Part shown: positions 54,970 to 64,000 of the stretch, piece by piece
Position numbering within the stretch: the first letter of the stretch is position 1
How the letters are laid out: each line of letters begins with the position of its first letter
DNA from: Alphaproteobacteria bacterium
GTDB lineage: Bacteria; Pseudomonadota; Alphaproteobacteria; UBA7985; JAUIBT01
Assembly: GCA_030428255.1 (NCBI GenBank)
Contig: JAUIBT010000002.1
Coordinates: 124,001 to 188,000, forward strand
DNA: 64,000 nt
Direction: 5' to 3'
Made by a program: the position numbers and the translations under genes
The notes under the pieces: model-generated
Database searches by the model: none
The model's input: only the letters and a program-made list of their open reading frames with translations
Told to the model about the DNA's origin: nothing

Positions 54970-56136
54970 CTAGTAGGCGACTTTAACCGCTGCGCGGGCA
55001 ACCCAAGCGCGGTCACGCTCATAATAGAGCGGCTCAATGCTGGCATCACCGACGGCGAGGCGGTAGGCCGAGCGGTTGGCGCGCGAATCAGCGTCCAGAT
55101 TGGCGACGCCCAAAGCCAGGGTCATGCCTTCGGCCACTTCGTAGGCAGCGCCCAGGAAGTAGTTGGTTTCATAGACCTCGCCCTTCCCGCCGCGCGGCGA
55201 AAAGTCCGGTACGACATTGTTTGGATCAATATAGGCCAAGTGGCGGATTTCGGTCTCAACACCAGTGCCGATGGTCAAGGCGCCCGCTTCATAGCTCACC
55301 CCAGCCGCGACATACTCGGTCGTGGCCTTGACCTCCTCAGAGGCATAGTTGAGGCCGAAGCTCAGCCCCCCTGCGCTGGCTTGGATTGAGCCCGCCAGGG
55401 TCTCGTCCTGCGCGGTCAGTCCCAAGGCGACCAGGACTCCGCCGACATCGGCTTCATAGCCCAAGCCTAAGGACCAATTGGAATCGTCGTCAACCGAGGC
55501 ATCGAAATCGACCCCCATAAAGGAGTTGGCATAATAGACCTGTTCAAGCTCTTGAGTGCTATAGTGGCTCACCTCGCGCGCGCCAACCAACAGTGGGACG
55601 TGCAATTGATTGCTGGCATAGCCCGCGTCGCCCGTGTCGCCCAGTTTCACATTGCCAAGCGAAGAGTTGATATAAACATAGCCGTCATTGAAGGCCACAA
55701 AGTCGCCGCTGACGAAATCGTTGATATCACTGGATTGAAAATCCAGCTCCCAGTGCGCGCCGTACTCCAGACCTGCCTTGGTCGCTTGGCCGTAATCAAA
55801 GCTCATGCGACCATCCACGACAAAATCAAGCTGCGTGACTTGTCCGTCGCCCTGGCCTGCCTGCGTGTTCAAGATCATAGCCTTCTGATAGCCGTTTCCA
55901 GAGATATCTGTACCGGCGGCATAATTTTGGATCACATAGCTCCAGTCGAAGAAGCCATTGTCGGCCCCGTCAAACCCGTCGCCGTAATAAGAGTTGAAAC
56001 GCAGGTAGCCGTCCACGCTCAGCCCTTGCGCCAGCGCCAGGCTCGGCGCGGCAAGTACCAGAAGGCTGAAAGCTGACACGCCAAGCCCTGGCAATCCCCA
56101 GCCAGGCTTCTGCATCTTAGTTTCGAAGGTGTTCAT
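54970..56136 (-). CDS. Outer-membrane porin
   Basis: A 388-residue protein with a signal peptide (cleavage near LALAQG, about residue 37) and an alternating beta-strand pattern with many aromatic and acidic residues throughout, ending in VKVAY, a C-terminal aromatic of the type BamA recognises. It resembles Gram-negative porin_4-type channels of alphaproteobacteria. The ATG at 56136 has a CAGGG site and is more likely than the in-frame start 7 codons earlier. It forms a passive channel for small solutes. Neighbour to a small exported gene upstream. Confidence 0.88.
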   Translation of the reverse strand: MNTFETKMQKPGWGLPGLGVSAFSLLVLAAPSLALAQGLSVDGYLRFNSYYGDGFDGADNGFFDWSYVIQNYAAGTDISGNGYQKAMILNTQAGQGDGQVTQLDFVVDGRMSFDYGQATKAGLEYGAHWELDFQSSDINDFVSGDFVAFNDGYVYINSSLGNVKLGDTGDAGYASNQLHVPLLVGAREVSHYSTQELEQVYYANSFMGVDFDASVDDDSNWSLGLGYEADVGGVLVALGLTAQDETLAGSIQASAGGLSFGLNYASEEVKATTEYVAAGVSYEAGALTIGTGVETEIRHLAYIDPNNVVPDFSPRGGKGEVYETNYFLGAAYEVAEGMTLALGVANLDADSRANRSAYRLAVGDASIEPLYYERDRAWVARAAVKVAY

Positions 56137-56202
56137 GACCCTGAAAGTCCAAATCATTGTTCGTTAGTTCACATCGCTGCCTAGGCACGCTGGCTTATCT
56201 CG

Positions 56203-56442
56203 TTAGTCATCGCTCGGTAGCGGATTTCCACCGTCAAAACTGCTTGAGCTGCCTTCCCCGATGAACTGATCCGGCGGTGTTGGGCTGCCACTCCCCTTGG
56301 GGTCGATCTCGTTATCATCGACCACCACGCAAACGCCGTTCGCCTTCACGCAGCCGGTTTTGGTCGTTAACTGCCCCGCATGCGCTGGTCCTATGACCAA
56401 GGCCATGCAGGCGACTACACAAGCTGCAACCCAAAGTTTCAT
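56203..56442 (-). CDS. Small secreted protein of unknown function
   Basis: A 79-residue exported protein. ATG at 56442 gives MKLWVAACVVACMALVIGP, a signal peptide ending in AHA-GQ (about residue 22). The mature peptide has two Cys (GCVKANGVCVVVDD), likely a disulfide, then an acidic Pro/Ser/Gly-rich tail. No family recognised. The longer in-frame ORF upstream is not supported. It lies just upstream of the porin gene on the same strand. Confidence 0.65.
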   Translation of the reverse strand: MKLWVAACVVACMALVIGPAHAGQLTTKTGCVKANGVCVVVDDNEIDPKGSGSPTPPDQFIGEGSSSSFDGGNPLPSDD

Positions 56443-56737
56443 CGTTCTCTCACACCCATGGACCTTTGCGAGAAGGCTAGCCGCGAAAATCAAAAGGTGC
56501 GAGGCTTTAGCCGAAAGGTGGTCGTTTATTTTTTCAGCTGTTGCGGAAATAGCACAGTACCGGTGCTTTCCTGGCAAATCTTATTGGGTCGGTCATCCTA
56601 TCCTGACTGCCATACACAACCTTAAGTTGCCAATCGGTTGCCTCTGCGAATCGTCGACCGGCAAACGCAGGGCTGCGGTACGCGGCCAAGTCAGCCCCGG
56701 CGCTGCAAATCAACCATCCAGCACCTGGAGTTGTGGT

Positions 56738-57916
56738 CTAGATCCGCTCGATCGCCAGAGCAATGCCCTGCCCGCCGCCAATGCACATGGTGGCCAAGCC
56801 ATAACGCCCGCCTGTGCGCTCCAGCTCATACAGGCACTTGATGGTGATCATTGCTCCGGTGGCCCCCACAGGATGGCCCAGGGCGATCGCGCCGCCGTTG
56901 GGGTTGACCTTGGCCGGGTCCAGCCCCAAGCCCGCGCTGACCGCACAGGCCTGAGCAGCGAAAGCCTCGTTCGATTCAATAACATCGAAGTCGCTCGCTT
57001 TCAGCCCGGTGCGTGCCATCAGCAGCTCGACCGCTGGAATGGGGCCCAGGCCCATGACCTCAGGCCGCACGCCGCCATGGCCATAGCCCACAATGCGCGC
57101 GCGTGGCGTTAGCCCAGCCGCCTTGGCGGCGTCCGCCGTGGCCAGCACCAGCGCAGCAGCACCGTCGTTGATGCCGCTGGCGTTGCCTGCGGTCACGCTG
57201 CCGTCTTTTTGAAAGGCCGGGCGCAGTTTGGCCAAGGCTTCGGGCGTGGTGTCGGGCTTCAGATGCTCGTCCTTGTCAAACATGACCGTCTGTCGGCGTT
57301 GGGTGATCTCGACCGGCAGGATTTGGCTGTCGAAATAGCCCTTGGCTTGGGCCTCAGCAGCGCGGCGCTGGCTCTCTAGCGCGAAGGCGTCTTGCGCTTC
57401 GCGGCTGATACCGTTTTCCTTGGCAACGTTTTCAGCCGTGATGCCCATGTGGCCGCCGCCAAAGGGATCGCTGAGCGCACCCAACATCATGTCTTGGGCG
57501 GTGATGTCGCCCATGCGCTGGCCAAAGCGCGGGCTGGTCATGATGTGCGGGCCGCGCGACATGACTTCTGAGCCACCAGCGAGGCCAAAGTCAGCGTCAC
57601 CAAGCTGAAGGTTCTGCGTCACCGACACAATGGCTTGCAGTCCAGAGCCGCACAGGCGGTTAACGTTCATCGCCGGGGTCTGTTTGGGCATGCCCGCGTT
57701 GAGCGTTGCGACCCGCGACAGGTACATATCGCGCGGTTCGGTATTGATGACGTGGCCAAAGGCAACGTGGCCGACGCGCTCTGGCTCCAGGCCCGCTTGC
57801 TCCAATGCAGCGCGCGCGGCCAAGGTGGCCAGATCACAGGGAGTCTGACCCGCCAAGGAGCCTCCAAAGGTGCCGATTGCGGTGCGCAGACCGGACAGGA
57901 TTACAACGTCACTCAT
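56738..57916 (-). CDS. Acetyl-CoA C-acetyltransferase (thiolase)
   Basis: A 392-residue thiolase with nucleophile Cys89 (NRLCGSG), GHPVGATGA around His350 and the second Cys in CIGGGQGIA near the C-terminus. It carries out reversible Claisen condensation of two acetyl-CoA, or thiolysis of a 3-oxoacyl-CoA, in the cytoplasm; PhaA-like biosynthetic and degradative types cannot be separated here. An AGGAGA site supports the ATG at 57916. Confidence 0.94.
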   Translation of the reverse strand: MSDVVILSGLRTAIGTFGGSLAGQTPCDLATLAARAALEQAGLEPERVGHVAFGHVINTEPRDMYLSRVATLNAGMPKQTPAMNVNRLCGSGLQAIVSVTQNLQLGDADFGLAGGSEVMSRGPHIMTSPRFGQRMGDITAQDMMLGALSDPFGGGHMGITAENVAKENGISREAQDAFALESQRRAAEAQAKGYFDSQILPVEITQRRQTVMFDKDEHLKPDTTPEALAKLRPAFQKDGSVTAGNASGINDGAAALVLATADAAKAAGLTPRARIVGYGHGGVRPEVMGLGPIPAVELLMARTGLKASDFDVIESNEAFAAQACAVSAGLGLDPAKVNPNGGAIALGHPVGATGAMITIKCLYELERTGGRYGLATMCIGGGQGIALAIERI

Positions 57917-58106
57917 GAGGGTCTCCTCGTAGGGGATAGGTTAGAATTTGGGCGCGACGCTAGGCGAGCGCTGGCTGCTTGTCTAGAGGGGCGGAAAGGA
58001 ATGCCACAAGGCGGTAAACCCAAAGGGCGAAGCCGCCTCCGGTGCTCAAATCCGGCGCCAGTTCGGCTTTGCAGTCCAGCGCGCAGTCGTCTGGCACACC
58101 ATGACC

Positions 58107-58856
58107 TCAGGCGCGCGTGGCGGGCGCGCCCTCACGCTGCCCAGCTCTGTCGTCACCGGGCGGGGCCACGGCGGCCGCGACGAAAATATACCCGCCGCCA
58201 TAGACCGTTTTGACGATCGGATTTTCTCGGTCACTCTCAAACTTGGTCCGCAGGCGGGAGATGCGCACGTCGATGGCCCGGTCATAGGCATCCGCGTCTT
58301 GGAGACCAAGGCTGGATTGGATCTGTTCGCGCGACAGCAAGCGGCCAGGAGCGCGTAGGAAGATTTGCAAGATCTCCGCTTCTGACAAAGACAAGCTGCG
58401 GATCTCCTGCCCACGCTTGATGGTCAGGCTGTCAAAATCGACGTGCCAGCCGTTGATATCAGCGCTCTTGAATTGGGCTGACGGGGCTTGGCGCGCGCGC
58501 CGCAACACCGCTTTGATGCGCGCGATCAGCTCGTCGATATCGAAGGGCTTCACCAAATAGTCGTCTGCGCCCAGCTCCAGGCCGTTGATCTTGTCGCGCG
58601 GCGAGGCGCGGCCCGAGATGATGATGACCGGAATGCCAAGCTGGTGGGCCACAGTGCTGAGCAGCGCCAGACCGTTGCGGTCGGGCAGGCCCAGATCGAT
58701 GACGCAAAGCTGGGGTCGCAAGCGGGCGACATTGGTCTCAAACTCGACCGCGCTGGAAAAGGAGACACTGCGAAAGCCCGCGTCCTCCAGCGCGTTACCC
58801 AGCGAGGCGCGGATCATCACCTCATCGTCTAATATGGCAATCAGTTCGCCGCTCAT
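58107..58856 (-). CDS. OmpR-family response regulator
   Basis: A 249-residue two-domain regulator. Receiver residues 1-120 contain the acidic pair Asp10/Asp11, phospho-acceptor Asp54 (VIDLGLPD) and the conserved Thr/Ser (ISGRA) and Lys (VKPF). About 135-230 is the winged-helix DNA-binding domain (SLSEAEILQIFLR, RAIDVRISRLRTKFE). It is coupled by an ATGA overlap to the hybrid kinase and is its likely target. Confidence 0.93.
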   Translation of the reverse strand: MSGELIAILDDEVMIRASLGNALEDAGFRSVSFSSAVEFETNVARLRPQLCVIDLGLPDRNGLALLSTVAHQLGIPVIIISGRASPRDKINGLELGADDYLVKPFDIDELIARIKAVLRRARQAPSAQFKSADINGWHVDFDSLTIKRGQEIRSLSLSEAEILQIFLRAPGRLLSREQIQSSLGLQDADAYDRAIDVRISRLRTKFESDRENPIVKTVYGGGYIFVAAAVAPPGDDRAGQREGAPATRA

Positions 58857-60826
58857 GCCTCAGCCTCCTGGGGCTGCTCACGGCGGTTCAGTGCCTCGAC
58901 GGTGGCCGCAAGTCCTGCCGCGTTCAAGGGCTTGGAGATGAAGGCATAGCGCCCCTCGGCGGCTTGGCGCTGTGGGCTGCTGGCGGGCAAGGCAGAAATG
59001 ATAATGCCGGGAATGCCTTGTTCCTCACCTTGCTGTGCCACGGCCAGGCCGTCGGGCCCCTGACCCAGATCTAAGTCACTGACGATAAAGCCGAAGTTCT
59101 GACTGGCGAGCAGCGCAAGCGCCTCATGACCGTTGCTGGCCTCCAGCACCTGATAGCCAAGTTGACGGATCACCTGGCGCTCTTCGGCCCGCAGCAAGGA
59201 ATCGTTTTCGACCAACAAGACCGGCCCACCCTGAGCGCCCGCTCCGCTGCCTGCGCCGCGCTCTGCGGGCAGGAAAATATCGACTTGCGCGCCTCCGCTG
59301 GGCTGGTTGGACAGGCGCGCCGAGCCACCCGCTTGGTGACTGAGATCGAAGACCGACGATAGGCCAAGGCCCGAGCCGGTCTCGCTGCGGGTGGTAAAGA
59401 AGGGCTCAAACCCGTGCGCCAGGGCCTCCGGGCTGAAGCCTTCACCGGTGTCGCGCACCTGAAGGTGGGCGCGCTGGCCTTCCATACGCAGATCAAACAC
59501 GATCTCGCCCGTTGCCAGAGCGGCACCTGCGACCTCATTCCTGTTACGACCCTCGATGGCGTGTTGGGCGTTGATCACCAAATTGATCAAGCAATCCACC
59601 AGATAGCCGCGATCGAGCAACACATAGACCGCCTCCTCGTGGGTCTGAATGACCAGCCGCAGATCGGCGCTCAGCAGCGGACGCACCAAATAGTCCAGCT
59701 CCTTGAGCACCGCGACCAGATCGGTGCGTTCGGGCTTGCCTGATCCGCCAGCGGTCATCTTAGAGATGCGCGCGATCAGCTCCCGCCCCCGCTCGGCGGC
59801 GCGCAAGGTGACCTCCACCGCGTCCAAGTCGTGCGCCTTGAGCAGCTCGTTTTGCGCCGCCTGGATGATCAGCAGCAAGTTAGAAAAGTCATGCGCCAGC
59901 CCTGAGACCATCATCGCCGCCGTTGCCCGCCGATTGGCCTGGGCGATCATGGCACGCGAAATGGTCTCCTCGGTGATGTCCAGTGTCAGCGCATTGACTG
60001 CCGTGGTGCGGCCCGCCTCTTGCACCGGCGTAAACGCAACCCGCAGGCGTTTGCCGTCGGCCTCATGGGTGAATTCGACGATCTGCGTCTGACCGTCAAA
60101 GGCGCGATCAATGGCCGGAGCGACGCGATCAAAGCTGGATTGGCCCAAGACCTCTGCGACCGAACGACCCACGATGTCACCAGGCATGTCGGGCAAGAGG
60201 CGCGACAATCCGCCGTTCGAATAGATATAGCGGCGCTCGGGGCTGATCTGCGCGATGTGTGCGGGTGCATAGTCAAAGGCCATGCGCATGCGCTCTTCAG
60301 AGGCCATGAGCTGGCGTTTGGTCTCCTCCAGCGCCGCGATGGATGCCTTGAGTTCGCGGTTGGTTGAGGACAGATCCGCAGCATAGATCGACACCTGCCC
60401 GTGCAGGTCTTGGGTGCGCGATTCTAACAGGCGTTCTTTGGCTTTGGTCTGGCTGATATCGGTGTAAACCGTCACCCAACCGCCCTTGGTCAGCGGGTGA
60501 CCTTCAACCGAAATAATCGCGCCGTTGTCGCGTTGTCGCTCGAAATAGTGCGGTTCGAAGGCCCGGGCTTGGTCCAACCGTTCTGCTACATATTGGTCTA
60601 TATTGTCGATCTGCCCATATTCGCCAGCCTCGATCAAAAACCGAATGATAGCCTCAAAACTTTGACCCCGAACCGCCAGTCTTTGCGGCAGGTTGAACAA
60701 GGTCACAAAGCGCGTATTCCAGGCAGCTAGCCTCAGGTCACGATCAAAAATTGAAATCGCCTGATCGATGAGATTCAGGCCCGATTGCAGGAAGTCGCTC
60801 TCGGAAGTTGTAGCCTTGGGCTCCAT
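58853..60826 (-). CDS. Hybrid sensor histidine kinase (PAS-HisKA-HATPase-REC)
   Basis: A 657-residue soluble kinase without membrane segments. PAS-7-like sensing domain at about 12-120 (LIDQAISIFDRDLRLAAWN), a coiled-coil at 125-190, a second PAS at about 200-300, then a phospho-acceptor His near 312 (GLAHDFSNLLL), HATPase with TGEGFSP and GSGLGLSSVFD, and a C-terminal receiver with Asp near 585 (VSDLDLG). The ATG at 60826 has a GAGGT site; the ORF start at 60880 is less likely. It precedes and overlaps the OmpR-type regulator and diverges from the acyl-CoA synthetase operon, which it may control. Confidence 0.9.
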   Translation of the reverse strand: MEPKATTSESDFLQSGLNLIDQAISIFDRDLRLAAWNTRFVTLFNLPQRLAVRGQSFEAIIRFLIEAGEYGQIDNIDQYVAERLDQARAFEPHYFERQRDNGAIISVEGHPLTKGGWVTVYTDISQTKAKERLLESRTQDLHGQVSIYAADLSSTNRELKASIAALEETKRQLMASEERMRMAFDYAPAHIAQISPERRYIYSNGGLSRLLPDMPGDIVGRSVAEVLGQSSFDRVAPAIDRAFDGQTQIVEFTHEADGKRLRVAFTPVQEAGRTTAVNALTLDITEETISRAMIAQANRRATAAMMVSGLAHDFSNLLLIIQAAQNELLKAHDLDAVEVTLRAAERGRELIARISKMTAGGSGKPERTDLVAVLKELDYLVRPLLSADLRLVIQTHEEAVYVLLDRGYLVDCLINLVINAQHAIEGRNRNEVAGAALATGEIVFDLRMEGQRAHLQVRDTGEGFSPEALAHGFEPFFTTRSETGSGLGLSSVFDLSHQAGGSARLSNQPSGGAQVDIFLPAERGAGSGAGAQGGPVLLVENDSLLRAEERQVIRQLGYQVLEASNGHEALALLASQNFGFIVSDLDLGQGPDGLAVAQQGEEQGIPGIIISALPASSPQRQAAEGRYAFISKPLNAAGLAATVEALNRREQPQEAEA

Positions 60827-60949
60827 GGCAGAGAGACCTCGCTTGAAATAATTCGCAACAATTAGGAAATACTTCTGCAAAATTTATCCGCTAGCGTCAA
60901 CCTAAGGAAGCAAAAAACAGAGCTCCGAACATAGCTCCAGGGAGGGTGT

Positions 60950-62929
60950 GTGACCGCGACGTCACCTGTAAAGGCCGTCACCGATTTCGGTGACTTGGTG
61001 AGCCTGCCTAAATTGCTGGCACGCAATACCCGCGCATACGGCAATCAAATCGCTTATCGCGAAAAAGAATATGGAATCTGGCAAGAATGGACTTGGGCGG
61101 AAGCGGCCAAGATCATTCAAGAGCTGGCTTCAGGCCTTATGGCTCTGGGCGTACAGCCCGGCGATCACATCGCCGTCGTGGGGCGCAACCGCCCAGCGCT
61201 GTACTGGTCCATGCTGGCCGCCGGCCACATCGGCGCGGTGCCTGTGCCCTTGTATCAAGACGCAGTTGCCGAAGAGATGGAATACGTCCTTGAGCACTGC
61301 GGCGCTAAGGTTGTAATCGCCGAAGACCAAGAACAGGTCGATAAGGTGGTCGAGGTCTCCGAACGCATCCACCACCTTGAAAAGGTGGTCTACTATGACC
61401 CCCGTGGCCTGCGCAACTACGATGGCGAGCGCTTCTTGTCCTTCGAAGAGCTGCGCCGCCGCGGCCGAGGCGCACTGGCAGACACCACGCCCAAGATGCA
61501 GGCGATTGTGGACGCCGCAACTTTCGACGATGTTTGCGTCATGCTCTATACCTCGGGCACGACCGGCAAGCCCAAGGGCGTCGTGCTGTCGAACCGCAAC
61601 ATCATCTCGGCCTCCGCCAACTCGGCGATCTTTGATCATCTGACCAACAAAGAGAGCACGCTCGCCTACCTGCCTATGGCCTGGGTCGGCGACTTTATCT
61701 TCTCGATCGGCCAGGCCATGTGGTGCGGTTTTGAGATCAATTGCCCGGAAAGCCAGGCTACCATGCAGACCGATATGCGTGAGATCGGCCCCAGCTATTT
61801 CTTTGCTCCGCCGCGCTTCTTTGAGTCGCTGCTGACAAGCGTCATGATCCGCATGGAAGACGCCAGCCACATCAAGCGCAGCCTGTTCCACGCCTTCATG
61901 AAGCATGCGCGCAAAGTGGGCCCGGCTATGTTGGACGGCAAGCCAGTCGGCGGCTGGGATCGCTTTATCTATCGCCTAGGCAATGTCCTGGTCTATGGTC
62001 CGCTGAAGGACGCGCTGGGCCTGTCGCGGGTACGCGTTGGTTACACCGCTGGTGAGGCCATTGGCCCTGAGATTTTCGCCTTCTATCGCTCATTGGGCAT
62101 CAACCTGAAGCAGCTCTATGGCCAGACCGAAGCCAGCGTTTTCATCACCCAGCAACCCGACGGTGAGGTCTCGGACGAGACTGTCGGTGTGGTGTCGCCC
62201 GGCGTTGAGCTGAAGATCGACGAGCGCGGCGAGGTCTTCTATCGCTCGGACGGCTCATTTGTTGAGTACTTCAACAACCCCGACAGCACCCGCGACACCA
62301 AAGATGCCGAGGGTTGGGTCGCCACGGGCGACGCGGGCTTTATCGACGAGAAAACCGGCCACCTGCGCATTTTGGACCGCGCCAAGGATGTGGGCAAGTT
62401 GTCCGACGGCTCCTTGTTCGCGCCCAAGTACGTTGAAAACAAGCTGAAGTTCTACCCTAACATCTTGGAAGCCGTGGTGATCGGCGCCGACCGCGACATG
62501 TGTACGGCCATGATCAACATCGACCTGTATGCTTTGGGCAACTGGGCCGAGCGCAACAACATCGCCTACGCCAGCTATCAAGAGCTGGCCGGTCATGACC
62601 GCGTTTACACCATGATCAAATCGCACGTCGAAGAGGTGAACGCCAGCTTGGCCGACGACGCCATGCTGTCCGGCTGCCAAATCCACCGCTTCTTGGTGCT
62701 GCACAAAGAACTGGACGCCGACGATGGCGAACTGACCCGCACCCGCAAGGTGCGCCGCCGCATCATCGAAGAAAAGTTCCACGATCTGGTCACCGGCCTC
62801 TACGATGGCTCGAAAGAGGTCAATACCGAGACCGAAGTCACCTATGAGGACGGTCGTAAGGGTTCGATCAAGGCCTGCCTGCGCTTGGAAGACACCAAAA
62901 CATTTGCCAGCAAGGGAGCCGCCGCATGA
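60950..62929 (+). CDS. Long-chain acyl-CoA synthetase-like AMP ligase
   Basis: A 659-residue ANL ligase of the FadD/FACL type. The nucleotide motif YTSGTTGKPKG is at 200-210; LYGQTEASVF and the GWVATGDAGFIDEKTGHLRILDR linker region follow. It activates long-chain or aromatic carboxylates. The GTG start at 60950 is preceded by GGGAGGGT. It is coupled by a 4-nt overlap to a Liv-type ATPase, an arrangement common in proteobacteria where uptake and CoA-activation of an acid are linked. Confidence 0.9.
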   Translation: MTATSPVKAVTDFGDLVSLPKLLARNTRAYGNQIAYREKEYGIWQEWTWAEAAKIIQELASGLMALGVQPGDHIAVVGRNRPALYWSMLAAGHIGAVPVPLYQDAVAEEMEYVLEHCGAKVVIAEDQEQVDKVVEVSERIHHLEKVVYYDPRGLRNYDGERFLSFEELRRRGRGALADTTPKMQAIVDAATFDDVCVMLYTSGTTGKPKGVVLSNRNIISASANSAIFDHLTNKESTLAYLPMAWVGDFIFSIGQAMWCGFEINCPESQATMQTDMREIGPSYFFAPPRFFESLLTSVMIRMEDASHIKRSLFHAFMKHARKVGPAMLDGKPVGGWDRFIYRLGNVLVYGPLKDALGLSRVRVGYTAGEAIGPEIFAFYRSLGINLKQLYGQTEASVFITQQPDGEVSDETVGVVSPGVELKIDERGEVFYRSDGSFVEYFNNPDSTRDTKDAEGWVATGDAGFIDEKTGHLRILDRAKDVGKLSDGSLFAPKYVENKLKFYPNILEAVVIGADRDMCTAMINIDLYALGNWAERNNIAYASYQELAGHDRVYTMIKSHVEEVNASLADDAMLSGCQIHRFLVLHKELDADDGELTRTRKVRRRIIEEKFHDLVTGLYDGSKEVNTETEVTYEDGRKGSIKACLRLEDTKTFASKGAAA

Positions 62930-63732
62930 CCAGCACTGTAACGCCCGACGGCCGCACCATTGGTGATGTCCTGCTGGAAGTCAAAAACATCACGCTGCGC
63001 TTTGGCGGGGTTGAGGCCATCAAAAACATCTCCTTTGATGTTCGCGAAGGTGAGATCCGCGCCATTATCGGCCCCAACGGTGCCGGTAAATCGTCCATGC
63101 TCAACGTGATCAACGGCTTCTATCACCCGCAGGAAGGCGAGATCTTCTTTCACGGCCGCAAGCGCAACGCCATGAAGCCGTCGCAGATTGCCCGCCAAGG
63201 AATCGCGCGCACCTTCCAAAACATCGCTTTGTTTAAGGGCATGAACACGCTGGACAATATCATGACCGGCTGTTTCACCCACATGAAGACCAGCTTGCTG
63301 GAACAGGCCATCTGGTGGGGCCGCGCCGAGCGCGAAGAATACGTGTACCGCGAGAAGGTCGAGCACATCATCGACTTCCTTGAAATCCAGGCCATTCGCA
63401 AGACCCCTGTTGGAGCCCTGCCCTATGGTCTGCAAAAGCGAGTCGAGCTGGCGCGCGCACTGGCCGCCGAGCCCAAGCTCTTACTGCTGGACGAGCCGAT
63501 GGCCGGGATGAACGTGGAGGAAAAAGAGGACATGTGCCGCTTTATCCTGGACGTGAATGCCGAGTTTGGAACCACCACCGTCTTGATCGAACACGATATG
63601 GGCGTGGTGATGGATATCTCTGATCGCGTCGTGGTCCTGGACTACGGCCGCAAGATCGGCGACGGCGTGCCCGACGAGGTACGCAGCAACCAAGAAGTAA
63701 TCGACGCCTATCTGGGCGTGGCGCATGATTAG
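62926..63732 (+). CDS. Branched-chain-amino-acid-type ABC transporter ATPase (LivG-like)
   Basis: A 268-residue ATPase: Walker A GPNGAGKSS (49-57), the signature variant LPYGLQKRVELARAL, Walker B LLLLDEP and H-loop VLIEHD. A long loop with Trp (WWGRAEREEYV) before the signature is typical of LivG. It would power import with the LivH-like permease that follows. Given the acyl-CoA synthetase in the same operon, the substrate may be an aromatic or fatty acid instead of an amino acid. Confidence 0.92.
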   Translation: MTSTVTPDGRTIGDVLLEVKNITLRFGGVEAIKNISFDVREGEIRAIIGPNGAGKSSMLNVINGFYHPQEGEIFFHGRKRNAMKPSQIARQGIARTFQNIALFKGMNTLDNIMTGCFTHMKTSLLEQAIWWGRAEREEYVYREKVEHIIDFLEIQAIRKTPVGALPYGLQKRVELARALAAEPKLLLLDEPMAGMNVEEKEDMCRFILDVNAEFGTTTVLIEHDMGVVMDISDRVVVLDYGRKIGDGVPDEVRSNQEVIDAYLGVAHD

Positions 63733-63744
63733 GGCCTGACGGAT

Positions 63745-64000
63745 ATGAGTGCAGATTTTCTATACGCGATTGAAGTCCTGTTGAACGGCCTGATGGCTGG
63801 CGTCATGTATTCGCTGGTGGCCTTGGGCTTTGTTCTGATCTTTAAGGCCTCTGGGGTCTTCAACTATGCTCAAGGTGTGATGGCGCTGTTCGCAGCCCTG
63901 ACATTGGTCGGGATCATGAATGGCGAGGTGCCCTTCTCGCACCTGATCAACGCCATGTTCGGCACCCAGGTTCACGACTTCGGCTGGCACGTTCCCGCGC
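63745..64000 (+). CDS. LivH-like ABC permease, 5' part (runs off window)
   Basis: The first 85 codons of a membrane protein starting with ATG at 63745, after a GGAT-type site. The N-terminal NGLMAGVMYSLVALGFVLIFKASGV and FNYAQGVMAL are the conserved start of LivH-like permeases. It continues past the window edge. Co-transcribed with the ATPase upstream. Confidence 0.9.
   Translation, partial: MSADFLYAIEVLLNGLMAGVMYSLVALGFVLIFKASGVFNYAQGVMALFAALTLVGIMNGEVPFSHLINAMFGTQVHDFGWHVPA

Overview
The window is about 64 kb of GC-rich, densely coded bacterial chromosome. Gene content points to an alphaproteobacterium: an IalB-family periplasmic protein, a bactofilin, a ferritin-like DUF455 protein beside a Bcp peroxiredoxin, a fused NADP-malic enzyme/phosphotransacetylase, a YhdP/AsmA-like giant, a complex-I NDUFA9-like reductase and many GTG starts. 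The order or genus cannot be fixed from the sequence alone. Both strands are used, genes are packed into short operons with many 4-nt stop/start overlaps, and there is no rRNA, CRISPR array, insertion sequence or recognisable prophage. One tRNA gene, tRNA-Leu(CAG), is present.

Layout. 1-3333: the end of a receiver protein, a small membrane protein and a symporter-fused histidine kinase. 3441-9810: minus-strand membrane genes (three EamA exporters, a LysE exporter, the DUF2157/DUF4401 protein and its GDYXXLXY partner). 10195-12509: a tungstate-type ABC importer (tupBCA). 12610-15103: an rRNA pseudouridine synthase with a long Gly/Arg/Asp repeat tail, then rsmD. 15129-25320: housekeeping and envelope genes (lipoprotein, AsmA-like giant, bcp, DUF455, P1 peptidase, mutS). 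25452-30792: maeB, bactofilin, ialB-like gene and rlmN.

30923-44625 is a surface-polysaccharide locus. A 1253-residue FkbM methyltransferase/double glycosyltransferase diverges, across an AT-rich control region, from an operon for an initiating sugar transferase, ManC, an ABC exporter pair (Wzm/Wzt), Gmd, three further glycosyltransferase-like proteins and a phosphomannomutase. Together these would make GDP-mannose and GDP-4-keto-6-deoxymannose, build a glycan on a lipid carrier and export it by the ABC route. The expected GDP-sugar reductase is not in the window.

44676-51731 is the most interesting catabolic unit: a GntR/FCD regulator with a perfect inverted repeat in front of it, then an acyl-CoA ligase, a thiamine-diphosphate enzyme with benzaldehyde-lyase-like active-site spacing, a short-chain dehydrogenase, an acyl-CoA dehydrogenase and an aminoglycoside-phosphotransferase-like kinase. 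The ligase/SDR/ACAD/kinase set resembles the Pseudomonas levulinate (lva) logic of phosphorylating a hydroxyacyl-CoA before eliminating it, but with a TPP lyase added. This looks like an undescribed hydroxy- or oxo-acid pathway; the substrate is unknown.

52021-64000: tRNA-Leu, an NDUFA9-like protein, two tandem HAD phosphatases, a porin, a small secreted protein, a thiolase, a two-component system (OmpR-type regulator plus hybrid PAS kinase) and, divergently, a long-chain acyl-CoA synthetase leading into a Liv-type ABC importer that runs off the end. A recurring oddity is a set of short tandem repeats (15-18 bp units, 3-5 copies) at or near gene ends or starts at 5155, 28852, 46974 and 54874.
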